DNA of 19,654 nt from Actinomycetota bacterium. Its GTDB lineage: Bacteria; Actinomycetota; Actinomycetes; Actinomycetales; Microbacteriaceae. Below, piece after piece: positions 1-7,215 of the stretch. Positions within the stretch are counted from its first letter, which is position 1, and each line of letters begins with the position of its first letter. Under the pieces are notes generated by a model. The model was given only the letters and a program-made list of their open reading frames with translations, was not told the origin of the DNA and made no database searches. The translations under genes and the position numbers were made by a program. The DNA is taken from the NCBI GenBank assembly GCA_009927245.1, contig RFNI01000237.1:1-19654 (forward strand), written 5' to 3'.

Positions 1-1391
1 TTGACAATCAAGGTGTAGCTGGCCTGCGCTCCAGATTCTGAAGTTACAGTGACCACAACTGAGTTGTCGCCGGTCACTAGACCAGTAACGCCAGTGACAC
101 CGTATGTTGACTTGGTGTCTGATGCAGTGATGTCCAAAGTTACAGAAGTTGTTCCGTAAGGAAGTAGCACTTTGCTAGTCGCGCTATTCAAGTAAGTGAG
201 GTACTCGACCGCGCCAATCTTCACTGAGCTAAGAGCGGTGTTAGTTGATGGTTGGTAAACATTGACAGTGAAGACGAAGTCTGAAGAGAATCCGTCTTGA
301 GAGGTCACTGTCACTGTTACGAGGTTTGCACCACCAACGAAGCCAGTGTTGCCAGAAACTGTGTAGTTGGCAACGTTGCTGTGAAGATCAACAACCACGT
401 CAGCTCTTGTGACGCCTGCAGCTACATCAATGCTTGAACCCACAAGTGTTGCACCGTTTACAGTGATCGAATCGATTGCTCTATCTGAAGATGGAGCGGC
501 AACTCGGACTGTGACAGTGTGTGTAAAAGTTGCGCCTGATTGAGCGGTAACAATTACATTAACAGTGTTGTTTCCAAGGTTTAGTGCTGTGTTACCTGAA
601 ACAGTGTAAGTAGAGGTAGCTGCTGCACTCTCTGCGGTGACTGAAACAGCAGTGGTTCCATAAGCAACATCAACAATCTGGTTGTCAATGACAGAAACAT
701 CATTGATCTTGAAAATACTCAAGTCAGTGTTGGCGTTTGGTGCCGCAACGTTGACCTTAAATGTGTAATTAGCGGTGCTGTTGTCTTCAGCGGTAACTGT
801 GATTGTGACTACGTTGCTGTCGCCTACAACCAAGTTGGTGTTTCCGGTTACATCAGCATTGGCCACATCAGCTGTTGGGGTTGCCTCGACAGTCACCTGT
901 GTGGTTCCAATAGGTGCTTGATAAACACTTGAACCGTCAGCGGCAATATCAAAGAGAGTTCCGTTTACATAAACACTAGAAAGAGTTTTGACGTTCGATG
1001 GAGCGGCAACAACTACATAAAGCGTGTACGTCTGTTCAGTGCCATCATATGAAGTGACTAAAACCGTAACTGTATTTGATCCTGGTTGGAGGTTGTTCGC
1101 ATTAGCGGAGGTTACGGCTTCTGAGAATATTTGAGTGGTTTCCGCTGCAATCGAGATACTTGTTCGGCCTTGAGGCAAATAAATTGTTTGCCCATCTACA
1201 ACATCGACGCCATCGGCTTTAAAGGATGCAAGGGAAGTGTCGCTGTCAGGATTTACTTCAGCTTGCGCAGCTGTAACACCGATTGATCCAAATCCCGTCG
1301 CAGGAAGAAGTACTAGGAGCCCAGCCAGGATTAGAGAGGTTAGCCTGAAGACGCCCAGTGACTTCTTGATTTTCTGCGATGAGATCTTCAT
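1..1391 (-). CDS. Secreted protein with tandem cadherin-like beta-sandwich repeats (3' end outside window)
   Basis: The frame is open from the ATG at 1389-1391 to the left edge, giving 463 codons with no stop, so the C-terminus lies outside the window. Residues 1-44 form a signal peptide: a KKS-type basic start, a hydrophobic core of about residues 16-32, and an AQA|E cleavage site at 44/45. The rest is a run of about five repeats of roughly 80-88 residues (about 50-130, 131-217, 219-298, 300-378, 381 onward). Each starts near an L-x-S-[IV]-x-[VI]-N-G type strand, has a middle [YA]GTT-x-V-x-V strand, and ends in G-x-N-x-V-x-[VI]-x-V-T...Y-T-x-x-V, then a VAAP-type linker. This matches the cadherin-like beta-sandwich domain (PF12733 type) of large bacterial surface proteins. 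A ribosome site GGTGGAG lies at 1401-1407 on the minus strand, about 9 nt before the ATG. The protein is probably structural or adhesive at the cell surface; no enzyme domain is visible in the part seen. Confidence 0.85.
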   Translation of the reverse strand, partial: MKISSQKIKKSLGVFRLTSLILAGLLVLLPATGFGSIGVTAAQAEVNPDSDTSLASFKADGVDVVDGQTIYLPQGRTSISIAAETTQIFSEAVTSANANNLQPGSNTVTVLVTSYDGTEQTYTLYVVVAAPSNVKTLSSVYVNGTLFDIAADGSSVYQAPIGTTQVTVEATPTADVANADVTGNTNLVVGDSNVVTITVTAEDNSTANYTFKVNVAAPNANTDLSIFKINDVSVIDNQIVDVAYGTTAVSVTAESAAATSTYTVSGNTALNLGNNTVNVIVTAQSGATFTHTVTVRVAAPSSDRAIDSITVNGATLVGSSIDVAAGVTRADVVVDLHSNVANYTVSGNTGFVGGANLVTVTVTSQDGFSSDFVFTVNVYQPSTNTALSSVKIGAVEYLTYLNSATSKVLLPYGTTSVTLDITASDTKSTYGVTGVTGLVTGDNSVVVTVTSESGAQASYTLIV

Positions 1392-1417
1392 TTTTAGTTC
1401 TCCACCCACTTATTAGG

Positions 1418-1432
1418 GGTTTGGGAGAAACC
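1418..1432 (-). promoter_or_regulatory. Hairpin just upstream of the repeat-protein Shine-Dalgarno site
   Basis: The plus strand reads GGTTT-GGGAG-AAACC. On the minus-strand transcript this gives GGUUU-CUCCC-AAACC, a 5-bp stem whose CUCC loop is complementary to GGAG in the Shine-Dalgarno site (1401-1407). A loop-to-SD contact could therefore influence initiation. The pairing is visible in the sequence; the control role is inferred. Confidence 0.3.
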
Positions 1433-1487
1433 AAAAGTGTTTCCGCTTAGGTTCTTAGGGAAGTTGGCGCGTTCAGCCCAAGTTGCA

Positions 1488-1506
1488 CCAACGTGTGACA
1501 CGTTGG
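1488..1506. promoter_or_regulatory. Perfect 8-bp inverted repeat (hairpin or operator)
   Basis: CCAACGTG-TGA-CACGTTGG is a perfect 8-bp stem with a 3-nt loop, about 97 nt upstream of the repeat-protein ATG. No T-run follows on either strand, so it is not an intrinsic terminator. It may be a leader hairpin or a protein-binding site. Confidence 0.45.
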
Positions 1507-1625
1507 CCCTGCAGGCAACAGTTAAAGCATTGCCATGCGAGAGAATAACAACTGAGCTCAAGGCTCTCCCCTCTCAGGAGTCCTAAACACTGTGAATCTT
1601 GTGTTTTAGTATGCCACCGAATCTG

Positions 1626-1640
1626 TTGGGTTGAACCCAA
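1626..1640. promoter_or_regulatory. Palindromic operator-like site TTGGGTT-G-AACCCAA
   Basis: A perfect palindrome with 7-bp arms and one central base. It lies just upstream of the possible minus-strand -10 CATACT (near 1611-1616), roughly where the -35 or an operator of the repeat-protein gene would be. The function is inferred from position only. Confidence 0.4.
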
Positions 1641-1749
1641 AAAGTTCAAAAGTAAACGGGAATAGCAACAAAATGTAATCTATTCTTTACCAAACCAAAT
1701 TTGAGCAAAATACTGCCTTTCTAGGCGTCTATTGGCCTTAAGAGTAGTT

Positions 1750-1759
1750 AAGCGTTTAC
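1750..1759 (+). promoter_or_regulatory. LacI/cre-like operator core AAGCGTTTAC
   Basis: The core TAAGCGTTTAC (1749-1759) matches 11 of the 14 positions of the ideal cre palindrome bound by LacI-family regulators; the outer bases differ. It sits about 50 nt upstream of the likely start of the glycan-cluster transcript. The octamer AAGCGTTT recurs at 7188-7195 before the GH16 genes. Confidence 0.3.
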
Positions 1760-1798
1760 TTATTCAAATGGCTCCCAGCCGATCAAACTCTCACCGAG

Positions 1799-1804
1799 TA
1801 ATCT
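1799..1804 (+). promoter_or_regulatory. -10 box TAATCT of a leaderless promoter
   Basis: TAATCT is followed by 6 nt and then the GTG start at 1811. This TANNNT-N6-start arrangement puts transcription initiation at or next to the start codon. No Shine-Dalgarno site precedes the GTG, and no good -35 is visible. Confidence 0.5.
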
Positions 1805-1810
1805 GTTTGT

Positions 1811-2800
1811 GTGCCAGCAGCCAATACTCCCGAGAAGCTTCAAACTGTTTCTTTCATCATGCCTGTCCTCAATGAGGAAAAGTACCTGGAATCTGCTGTC
1901 AAGAGCATTTTTGAGCAGAAAAACCTCAAAACAAGCGATATTCAGGTCATTTTGGCCCTTGGTCCCTCCACTGACAGTACAAATACCATCGCTGAGAGCC
2001 TAAAATCCCAATTTCCAGTCAAAACAGTCCTAAATCCGACTGGTAAGACTCCAGCTGGACTGAATCTAGCCATCGGCCAAGCCGATCATGAAGTTATCAT
2101 CCGAGTAGATGCTCACAGTGTGCTTTCCCCCGATTACGCCTCTCTGGCTATAGAGATATTGAACGAAACTGGGGCAGCCAACGTTGGCGGTCTAATGAAA
2201 GCTGAGGGAACCTCCCCTTTCCAGAAGGCCGTTGCCTGGGCGTATAGAAGTCGAGTCGGCCTAGGCGGAGGTTCATTCCACGTCGGGGGCCATGCTGGAC
2301 CGAGCGATTCGGTGTATTTGGGGGTATTTAGAGCTGATTCCTTGAAGAAGCTGGGTGGTTTCAACGAAAAGATGCTTCGCGGCCAAGATTGGGAGCTGAA
2401 CCTAAGAATTAGACAGTCTGGGCAGGTTGTTTGGTTTGACCCAAGACTTGAAGTCACCTATTACCCAAGGTCAAGACTTTCAAAGCTAGGCAAGCAGTTC
2501 TTTGATACCGGAGCTTGGAGAGCTCAACTTACTGTCAATCATCTGAAGAGCGCTAACCTCCGATATTTCGCTCCTCCGCTATTGGTTTTAGCTATCGGGC
2601 TAGGAATTATCGCTTCTTTCTTAGGTTTGGGCTGGATTGGCTTAATCCCTACATTTATATACAGTGCACTGGTATTTCTGAGTTCCCTCTCTGCAAAGGG
2701 GTTAGGTTTGCTCAGTCGACTAGCGTTACTGATTGTTTTACCAACCATGCACCTTAGTTGGGGCTCAGGGTTCTTATCAGGGCTCATAATCAAACGCTGA
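1811..2800 (+). CDS. ExoA-like family 2 glycosyltransferase
   Basis: A membrane-anchored inverting GT2 of 329 residues, similar in layout to the succinoglycan glucosyltransferase ExoA. Residues 12-25 carry the GT-A opening (VSFIMPVLNEE). GPSTDST (51-57) is the nucleotide-contacting loop, VDAH (99-102) the DxD-type metal site, and GQDWELNLRIRQSG (191-204) holds the probable catalytic acid and acceptor region, followed by YYPRSRLSKLGKQF. The C-terminal part (about 252-325) is strongly hydrophobic, with about three membrane segments, placing the enzyme at the inner face of the membrane. The GTG start fits a leaderless promoter. The internal ATG at 1859 would cut off the first beta strand and is rejected. 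It opens the glycan cluster and probably extends a lipid-linked oligosaccharide; donor and acceptor cannot be read from sequence. Confidence 0.85.
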   Translation: MPAANTPEKLQTVSFIMPVLNEEKYLESAVKSIFEQKNLKTSDIQVILALGPSTDSTNTIAESLKSQFPVKTVLNPTGKTPAGLNLAIGQADHEVIIRVDAHSVLSPDYASLAIEILNETGAANVGGLMKAEGTSPFQKAVAWAYRSRVGLGGGSFHVGGHAGPSDSVYLGVFRADSLKKLGGFNEKMLRGQDWELNLRIRQSGQVVWFDPRLEVTYYPRSRLSKLGKQFFDTGAWRAQLTVNHLKSANLRYFAPPLLVLAIGLGIIASFLGLGWIGLIPTFIYSALVFLSSLSAKGLGLLSRLALLIVLPTMHLSWGSGFLSGLIIKR

Positions 2801-2803
2801 AAC

Positions 2804-2809
2804 TAGACT
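2804..2809 (+). promoter_or_regulatory. Possible -10 box TAGACT for galU
   Basis: TAGACT lies in the 32-nt gap before galU, upstream of its AAGGAA ribosome site (2822-2827). The same hexamer precedes other genes here at 7171, 13412-13417 (minus) and 17322-17327 (minus). It would let galU be transcribed separately from the upstream GT. A 5-bp stem GACTT-GTAG-AAGTC (2806-2819) overlaps it. Confidence 0.3.
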
Positions 2810-2832
2810 TGTAGAAGTCGTAAGGAATTCTC

Positions 2833-3726
2833 ATGTCCCAATTCAAGGTAACCAAAGCTGTAATCCCAGTAGCTGGGTTAGGCACCAGGTTCTTACCTGC
2901 GACTAAGGCGATGCCTAAAGAGATGCTTCCCCTCATTGATAAGCCAGTTATTCAGTACGTGGTTGAAGAGGCAGTATCAGCAGGTCTCCAAGATGTCCTT
3001 ATGGTTACCGGTAGAAACAAGAACACTTTAGAGAACCACTTTGACCGTGTGGCTGAGCTCGAAGCCAACCTGGAGAGAAAAGGCGATCACGACCGCCTAG
3101 CCAAGGTGATGGCCTCAACTGATCTAGCAAACATCCACTACGTGAGACAGGGTGACCCAAGAGGTTTAGGCCACGCAGTTCTAAAAGCTAAAGCTCACAT
3201 TGCAGAACACTCATTCGCTCTCTTGCTCGGTGATGACGTCATGGATGCTCGAGACCCACTTCTTACCAAGATGTTAGAACTGCATGAATCAACCGGTGAG
3301 AACGTCATTGCTCTAATGGAAGTTGATCCTTCACAAATACATCTCTATGGCTGTGCTGTGACCCAAGGTGAAGTGGTTGATGGAGTTGTTCGAGTCACCA
3401 GCCTTGTTGAAAAACCAAAGACCGAAGAAGCACCATCAAATCTTGCCATCATCGGTAGATATGTTCTAAGACCAGAGATCTTCGACATTCTTGAAGAGAC
3501 AGCACCAGGTCGCGGTGGAGAGATCCAACTAACCGATGCACTCATGACTGCAGCTCAAAACCCAGATAGAGCTGGTGGTGTTCTTGGTGTTGTCTTCAAA
3601 GGTAGAAGATATGACACCGGCGACAAACTAGATTTCATCAAAGCCACTCTTCGTATTGCAGTTGACAGAGAAGACATCGGTCAAGACCTACGTCAATGGC
3701 TACACGAATTCAACAACGAGATTTAA
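2833..3726 (+). CDS. galU: UTP--glucose-1-phosphate uridylyltransferase
   Basis: Makes UDP-glucose from UTP and glucose-1-phosphate in the cytoplasm, supplying surface-glycan synthesis. The 297-residue protein has the usual GalU length. It carries the nucleotide-binding signature G-x-G-T-R-F-L-P-x-T-K (15-25), K-P-x-x-Q-Y (37-42), RQGDPRGLGHAV (106-117), LLGDDVMD (131-138), a VEKPK segment, and GRGGEIQLTDA near the C-terminal part. The ATG has a good AAGGAA site 5 nt upstream. The product feeds both the neighbouring glycosyltransferases and UDP-glucose 6-dehydrogenase, encoded on the opposite strand at 12089-13405. In rhizobial exo clusters the equivalent role is played by ExoN. Confidence 0.97.
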   Translation: MSQFKVTKAVIPVAGLGTRFLPATKAMPKEMLPLIDKPVIQYVVEEAVSAGLQDVLMVTGRNKNTLENHFDRVAELEANLERKGDHDRLAKVMASTDLANIHYVRQGDPRGLGHAVLKAKAHIAEHSFALLLGDDVMDARDPLLTKMLELHESTGENVIALMEVDPSQIHLYGCAVTQGEVVDGVVRVTSLVEKPKTEEAPSNLAIIGRYVLRPEIFDILEETAPGRGGEIQLTDALMTAAQNPDRAGGVLGVVFKGRRYDTGDKLDFIKATLRIAVDREDIGQDLRQWLHEFNNEI

Positions 3727-3741
3727 CCCTAAGGAATCCAT

Positions 3742-5487
3742 TTGTCTACAGCATCAAATGTTTTAGTTTGCTCTTTCTACACAGCAGACGATTACTACCG
3801 TGCACACGGTGAACGTCTAGCTAAGAACCTTGAGGAACTAGGCGTTGAATATGTGCTTCGTGAAATTGTGAAGCAAGAGGGAGAAGACTGGGCAGACATC
3901 TGTCGCAAGAAGGTTGGCTTCCTCGCTGATGTTTGTGCAGAGAATCCAGATAAGAAAGTCTTCTGGATGGATGTCGACTGCATTCTTCTAGAACTACCTG
4001 ATTACATCTTCAACTCAACCGCAGATATTGTTGGCTTCCAAAGAGGATACTCAAGCCCACTATCAATTGGTTACGACAGAAGAGCCAGATTCTGGGAACC
4101 TTCATTCTGGGGAGTAAACACAACTCCTCTAGCTCGCAAGATGATTGCTGAAGCATACGAACTTGAGAAAACTTCTGAGGTCAAAGCAACTGACGATTAC
4201 TTCATGGAAGAAGCATGGCGAGCTAACTGCGACAACATGACATTCCAGATCATCCCTTCCAATGCAGTTGTCGGCATGGGAACCTCAGGGGATGACTCCA
4301 GAGGAGCATTCTTCAAGTTTGGTTCTAGCGGTAACGTTGCTGACTTCAAAGGCAAAGTTGAACAGCACTCAGCAACTAAGGGCGGCATCCGCAAGCGCGC
4401 ACTAAAGCTTGCAAAGAAGATTGAGAGCAAGCTTCCAGATCGTGCATCTAAGCGTTTGAGATTACTAGCTGACACCGTTGGTATCACTGGAGCACTAACC
4501 AGCAGCAAACTAAACCCTGAGAACCAAGAGCGTAAGAACGCTCTCTACTCTGTCTTCGATGCTGGTCAAGTTGGCGATGTCGCAAAGTTTGATAAGGCTA
4601 AGAGCAGCTTCGAAGAGAAGTACTTAGCTACTCAGACAGAGTCGAACACCGTATCTGTCGCAAAGAGCTTCCTCTACTACGCATCTAAGCCTTCTACCCA
4701 GAGCATCGGTTTAGTCTGGTGGGCTAAGCCATTCCCAGGTAACTTCGGAGACTGGCTATCTCCTCTGGTTGTGAACCACTACACCGATAAAAAGATCTTC
4801 TTCCAATCACCAGTCAAGATTGCTTCACGTAAGCACATGATTGGTCTTGGTTCTATCGGTCGTTTCATCAAACCAAACTCAGTAGTTGTTGGAACAGGTA
4901 TCTCAACCGATGAGCTAACTCTGGCTAAGAGCGCTAAGTATGTTTCAGTCAGAGGTCCAGTGACAGCAAGAGTGGTCAAGGAATCAGGCGGCCCAACTGT
5001 CGAGAGCTTCGGTGATCCTGGTGTTCTTATCTCTAGAATCTTCCCGGTTGAGAGAAAGACGACTAACGGTCGTGTAGTCCTGATTAGACACTTCACTCAC
5101 AAGAGCATTCCATTAGTTCTAAACCCCGACATGGATGAACTAGATATCTTCATGTCACACCCAGAGGACATCAAGGTCTTGGTGGAAACACTAAACCAAT
5201 ACGACCGGGTAGTTACATCTGCAATGCACATCTTCATCACCTGTCAGTCTTACGGAATTCCATGCGCACTCATCACTTTCGAAGGATTCGAAGACAGTGT
5301 GCACGGTAATGGCATTAAGTATGGTGACTATGCTCAAGGTGTTGGCCTAGCATCTATTAGCCCAACCCCAATCGCATTAAACCTAAGCAAAGTGGATTTC
5401 GACAACATCACAACGGATCACAAGATAAGTAATGAGAAACTGGATGAAGTAGAAGCGGCAATCATCAAGGGTCTCAGCTATCTCTAA
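3742..5487 (+). CDS. Fused glycosyltransferase-like and polysaccharide pyruvyltransferase protein
   Basis: A 581-residue cytoplasmic two-domain protein. The N-terminal part (about 5-185) looks like a nucleotide-diphospho-sugar transferase fold: a KKVFWMDVDC strand with the DxD motif D77-V78-D79, then SFWGVNTT (121-128) and ATDDYFMEEAW (149-159). A basic, alanine-rich linker (about 205-320) follows. The C-terminal part (about 322-540) fits the polysaccharide pyruvyltransferase family (PF04230): NFGDWLSP (334-341), GLGSIG (368-373), GTGIS (384-388), SVRGP (402-406), FGDPG (423-427) and TSAMHIFITCQSYGIPC (492-508). Such enzymes transfer pyruvate from PEP to form ketals on glycan sugars. The start is TTG with AAGGAA 5 nt before it, only 15 nt after galU. 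Both domain names rest on motif recognition; the N-terminal donor is unknown. Confidence 0.8.
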   Translation: MSTASNVLVCSFYTADDYYRAHGERLAKNLEELGVEYVLREIVKQEGEDWADICRKKVGFLADVCAENPDKKVFWMDVDCILLELPDYIFNSTADIVGFQRGYSSPLSIGYDRRARFWEPSFWGVNTTPLARKMIAEAYELEKTSEVKATDDYFMEEAWRANCDNMTFQIIPSNAVVGMGTSGDDSRGAFFKFGSSGNVADFKGKVEQHSATKGGIRKRALKLAKKIESKLPDRASKRLRLLADTVGITGALTSSKLNPENQERKNALYSVFDAGQVGDVAKFDKAKSSFEEKYLATQTESNTVSVAKSFLYYASKPSTQSIGLVWWAKPFPGNFGDWLSPLVVNHYTDKKIFFQSPVKIASRKHMIGLGSIGRFIKPNSVVVGTGISTDELTLAKSAKYVSVRGPVTARVVKESGGPTVESFGDPGVLISRIFPVERKTTNGRVVLIRHFTHKSIPLVLNPDMDELDIFMSHPEDIKVLVETLNQYDRVVTSAMHIFITCQSYGIPCALITFEGFEDSVHGNGIKYGDYAQGVGLASISPTPIALNLSKVDFDNITTDHKISNEKLDEVEAAIIKGLSYL

Positions 5488-5517
5488 GCACGAGCGACTA
5501 CCAACCAAAGGAACCAA

Positions 5518-6342
5518 ATGATTTCAATCTTGCGACAGGTGCTAAAAACATTTGCGTTCCTTTTTCCAAAAGGTAAGCACCGTAACCAAGCTCTAGGGCT
5601 TGCACTTATTGCAACTATTGTTCCGTTAACTCAGCTCTTCATCATCCGAATTTTCAGCCACATGATCACAGCAGGCAAGAATCAAGAGCTAAATCATATA
5701 ATCTTTAACTTCGTAATTTTCTTTGGTCTCTTTGCGCTAACTCACATTGCCACCTACTGGCAGAAGACCTACCGCGTTAAGGTTTTCAATGACGCGCTCA
5801 CTTCAAAGGAGGGTTGGAAGAGCAAAGTAACCGAGAGCTGGGAATGGGCTCTCGCTTTTGAAACCAACAATCTGCTGCACACCTTTGCCCAGATTGTTGT
5901 CCTAGCCGCATACTTCACTTCAGTGAACTGGCAGCTAGGAATCATCAACGGTGTGATGATTGTTATCACACTGCAGTTCATCAAGATTATGTTCAACAAG
6001 CAGGTTGCAACTCAAGAAGGTTTTGCTCTTGCTCACAAGAAGAACCAGTCGGTCTCTGCATTCACCAAGGTTGGTTCAAGAATCCGTTCTGCTGAAATTG
6101 GATCCCTGATTGCAAATGCATCCTTTATCTTCTCGCTAGCCGCTCTCCTTGCTTTCAGCTACATGGGTAACATCGTTGCAGCTGACGCTGTCATGCTCTT
6201 CCTCGGTTTTAGAATGCAGAACAATAACCTAGGTCAGACCAGTGGATCTTTGATGCGTTTCGCCAGAGCTAAAGCCATGAGCGAAGCTCCTAAGAAATAC
6301 AAAGGTATAAAGCCTGACAAAGACGAAGACGAAATGATGTAG
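5518..6342 (+). CDS. ABC-exporter-like transmembrane protein without an ATPase domain
   Basis: A 274-residue membrane protein with about six segments (25-46, 60-80, 118-136, 138-157, 196-215, 219-233). Two polar stretches (81-115 and 160-195) are placed like the cytoplasmic loops of a type I ABC exporter. The last segment and the following S-G-S-L-M-R-F-A-R-A-K-A helix resemble the TM6-to-linker stretch of such exporters. Translation then ends in a charged tail (KDEDEMM), with no Walker A, LSGGQ-type signature or Walker B, and the next gene is a glycosyltransferase. AAAGGAA precedes the ATG by about 5 nt. Given its place in the operon it may help move or scaffold a glycan intermediate, perhaps with a separately encoded ATPase. 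The ABC resemblance comes from topology and loop texture, so it may be a different membrane family. Confidence 0.6.
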   Translation: MISILRQVLKTFAFLFPKGKHRNQALGLALIATIVPLTQLFIIRIFSHMITAGKNQELNHIIFNFVIFFGLFALTHIATYWQKTYRVKVFNDALTSKEGWKSKVTESWEWALAFETNNLLHTFAQIVVLAAYFTSVNWQLGIINGVMIVITLQFIKIMFNKQVATQEGFALAHKKNQSVSAFTKVGSRIRSAEIGSLIANASFIFSLAALLAFSYMGNIVAADAVMLFLGFRMQNNNLGQTSGSLMRFARAKAMSEAPKKYKGIKPDKDEDEMM

Positions 6343-6348
6343 CTCGGA

Positions 6349-7146
6349 ATGAGCAAACCTACCTTCACTTTCGGATACAGCACCCTAGCTAGTCGTCTAG
6401 GCAACATCGTTCTACCTGATCTAGCCAATAACCCGAACTGGGATGTTCTAATCACTGTTCAGAGTGGCGATAAGAAACCCCCAACCGTAGAGCAGTTACT
6501 CCAATCCCCAACAGGCGACCGAGTAACAACCAGAGCCTTCGCAGGTAAAGGTGTCGCTAAGCTCAGAAACCAGGTGCTCTGCCTAGCAACCGGTGATTAC
6601 GTAATCTTCGCTGACGACGACATCGTCTTTAACCCAGAGGGCATCGCTAAAGCAATCGAGTACATGGAAGCAAATCCTGCTCTCGCTCTAGTCCTAGGGC
6701 AAGCAGTCGATGATTCAGGAAGACTCAGGAAGAACTACCCAGGCTCCCCTGAGAAACTAACCAAACTCAACTCAGCGAGAGCCGCTACCTACGAAATGAT
6801 TGTCCGCAGGGAACTTGTAACTAAAGCTGGAATTACTTTTGATGAGAACTTTGGAGCTGGGGTTAAGAAGACTTACCTAGGCGATGAATACATCTTTATC
6901 TGTGACCTCATCTCCGCAGGGCTTCGCTGCGAATACCTTCCTGTTGTCCTAGCCAACCACCCGACTGTCAGCTCAGGAAGTGGATGGGGAACAAAGAAGG
7001 ACAGAGTAGCCAGAGCACTGATCTTCGACCGCGCTTTCAGGGGTAACCGAACCCTTCCCTACCTAGTCAGAATCGCTTTCGGCATGAGAAAGATTGGTAA
7101 GGGTTTATCTTTCACAGCATTCTTTAAGTTTGTCTTCAAACGCTAA
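6349..7146 (+). CDS. Family 2-type glycosyltransferase
   Basis: A 265-residue soluble GT-A enzyme. It contains AGKGVAKLRNQVLCLATGDYVIFADDDI (65-92), the typical GT2 stretch in which an RN-containing helix is followed by the metal-binding acidic motif D89-D90-D91. GDEYIFICDLISAG (178-191) is the likely catalytic-acid region, and a conserved-looking H204-P205 follows. The C-terminus is basic (FKFVFKR), suggesting membrane association. Its start lies only 6 nt after the stop of the membrane protein, so it is probably translationally coupled; no strong ribosome site is seen. It is the second free-standing glycosyltransferase of the cluster. Linkage and donor are unknown. Confidence 0.82.
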   Translation: MSKPTFTFGYSTLASRLGNIVLPDLANNPNWDVLITVQSGDKKPPTVEQLLQSPTGDRVTTRAFAGKGVAKLRNQVLCLATGDYVIFADDDIVFNPEGIAKAIEYMEANPALALVLGQAVDDSGRLRKNYPGSPEKLTKLNSARAATYEMIVRRELVTKAGITFDENFGAGVKKTYLGDEYIFICDLISAGLRCEYLPVVLANHPTVSSGSGWGTKKDRVARALIFDRAFRGNRTLPYLVRIAFGMRKIGKGLSFTAFFKFVFKR

Positions 7147-7168
7147 TCTTGCCTATCAGGGGTAACAG

Positions 7169-7182
7169 GTTAGACTTCTAAC
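7169..7182. promoter_or_regulatory. Palindrome GTTAGACTTCTAAC containing a TAGACT -10 box
   Basis: A 14-bp palindrome with 6-bp arms and a 2-nt centre. It contains TAGACT (7171-7176), the same hexamer found before other starts here. A transcript from it would begin near 7183 and have a leader of about 44 nt before the GH16 ATG. The loop is too short for a hairpin, so a DNA-binding site over the -10 box is more likely. Confidence 0.4.
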
Positions 7183-7187
7183 AATCC

Positions 7188-7215
7188 AAGCGTTTTGTGC
7201 GAAACGCTAGTTTCG
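7188..7215 (+). promoter_or_regulatory. Mutually exclusive hairpins in the GH16 leader
   Basis: Stem 1 pairs AGCGTTT (7189-7195) with AAACGCT (7202-7208). Stem 2 pairs CGAAAC (7200-7205) with GTTTCG (7210-7215). They share 7202-7205, so they cannot form together. Stem 2 ends directly against the AAAGG ribosome site (7216-7220), while stem 1 leaves it free. The AAGCGTTT core also resembles the site at 1750. It may be an RNA switch, a LacI-type operator, or neither. Confidence 0.4.

Larger units (their letters stand above)
1392..1810. other. Divergent intergenic region, 419 nt, with several inverted repeats
   Basis: I see no gene here. The region separates the minus-strand repeat protein from the plus-strand glycan cluster. 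Read on the minus strand, it could give a structured leader for the repeat protein: stems CTGAG/CTCAG around 1550-1575, GCAT/ATGC at 1527-1538, CCAACGTG/CACGTTGG at 1488-1506 and GGTTT/AAACC at 1418-1432. A possible minus-strand -10 (CATACT) lies near 1611-1616. Read on the plus strand, it carries a LacI/cre-like core at 1750-1759 and a leaderless -10 at 1799-1804. I compared it by eye with the c-di-AMP, c-di-GMP and TPP riboswitch patterns and found no convincing match. Confidence 0.5.

Noticed and set aside
1..1391. CRISPR-like or DNA satellite repeat
   Set aside because: The periodicity is at protein level (about 80-88 codons) with diverged DNA, not short identical repeats with spacers.
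1488..1506. Intrinsic terminator
   Set aside because: Strong stem but no T-run on either side, and it lies upstream of both divergent genes.
1440..1540. Possible c-di-GMP or c-di-AMP riboswitch before the surface protein
   Set aside because: A GCAGGGC-stem pattern is superficially similar, but the other conserved nucleotides and helices do not line up.
1548..1580. Possible TPP riboswitch (CTGAGA ... CCTTGA on the minus strand)
   Set aside because: The flanking conserved blocks of the thi-box are missing and the downstream gene is a surface protein.
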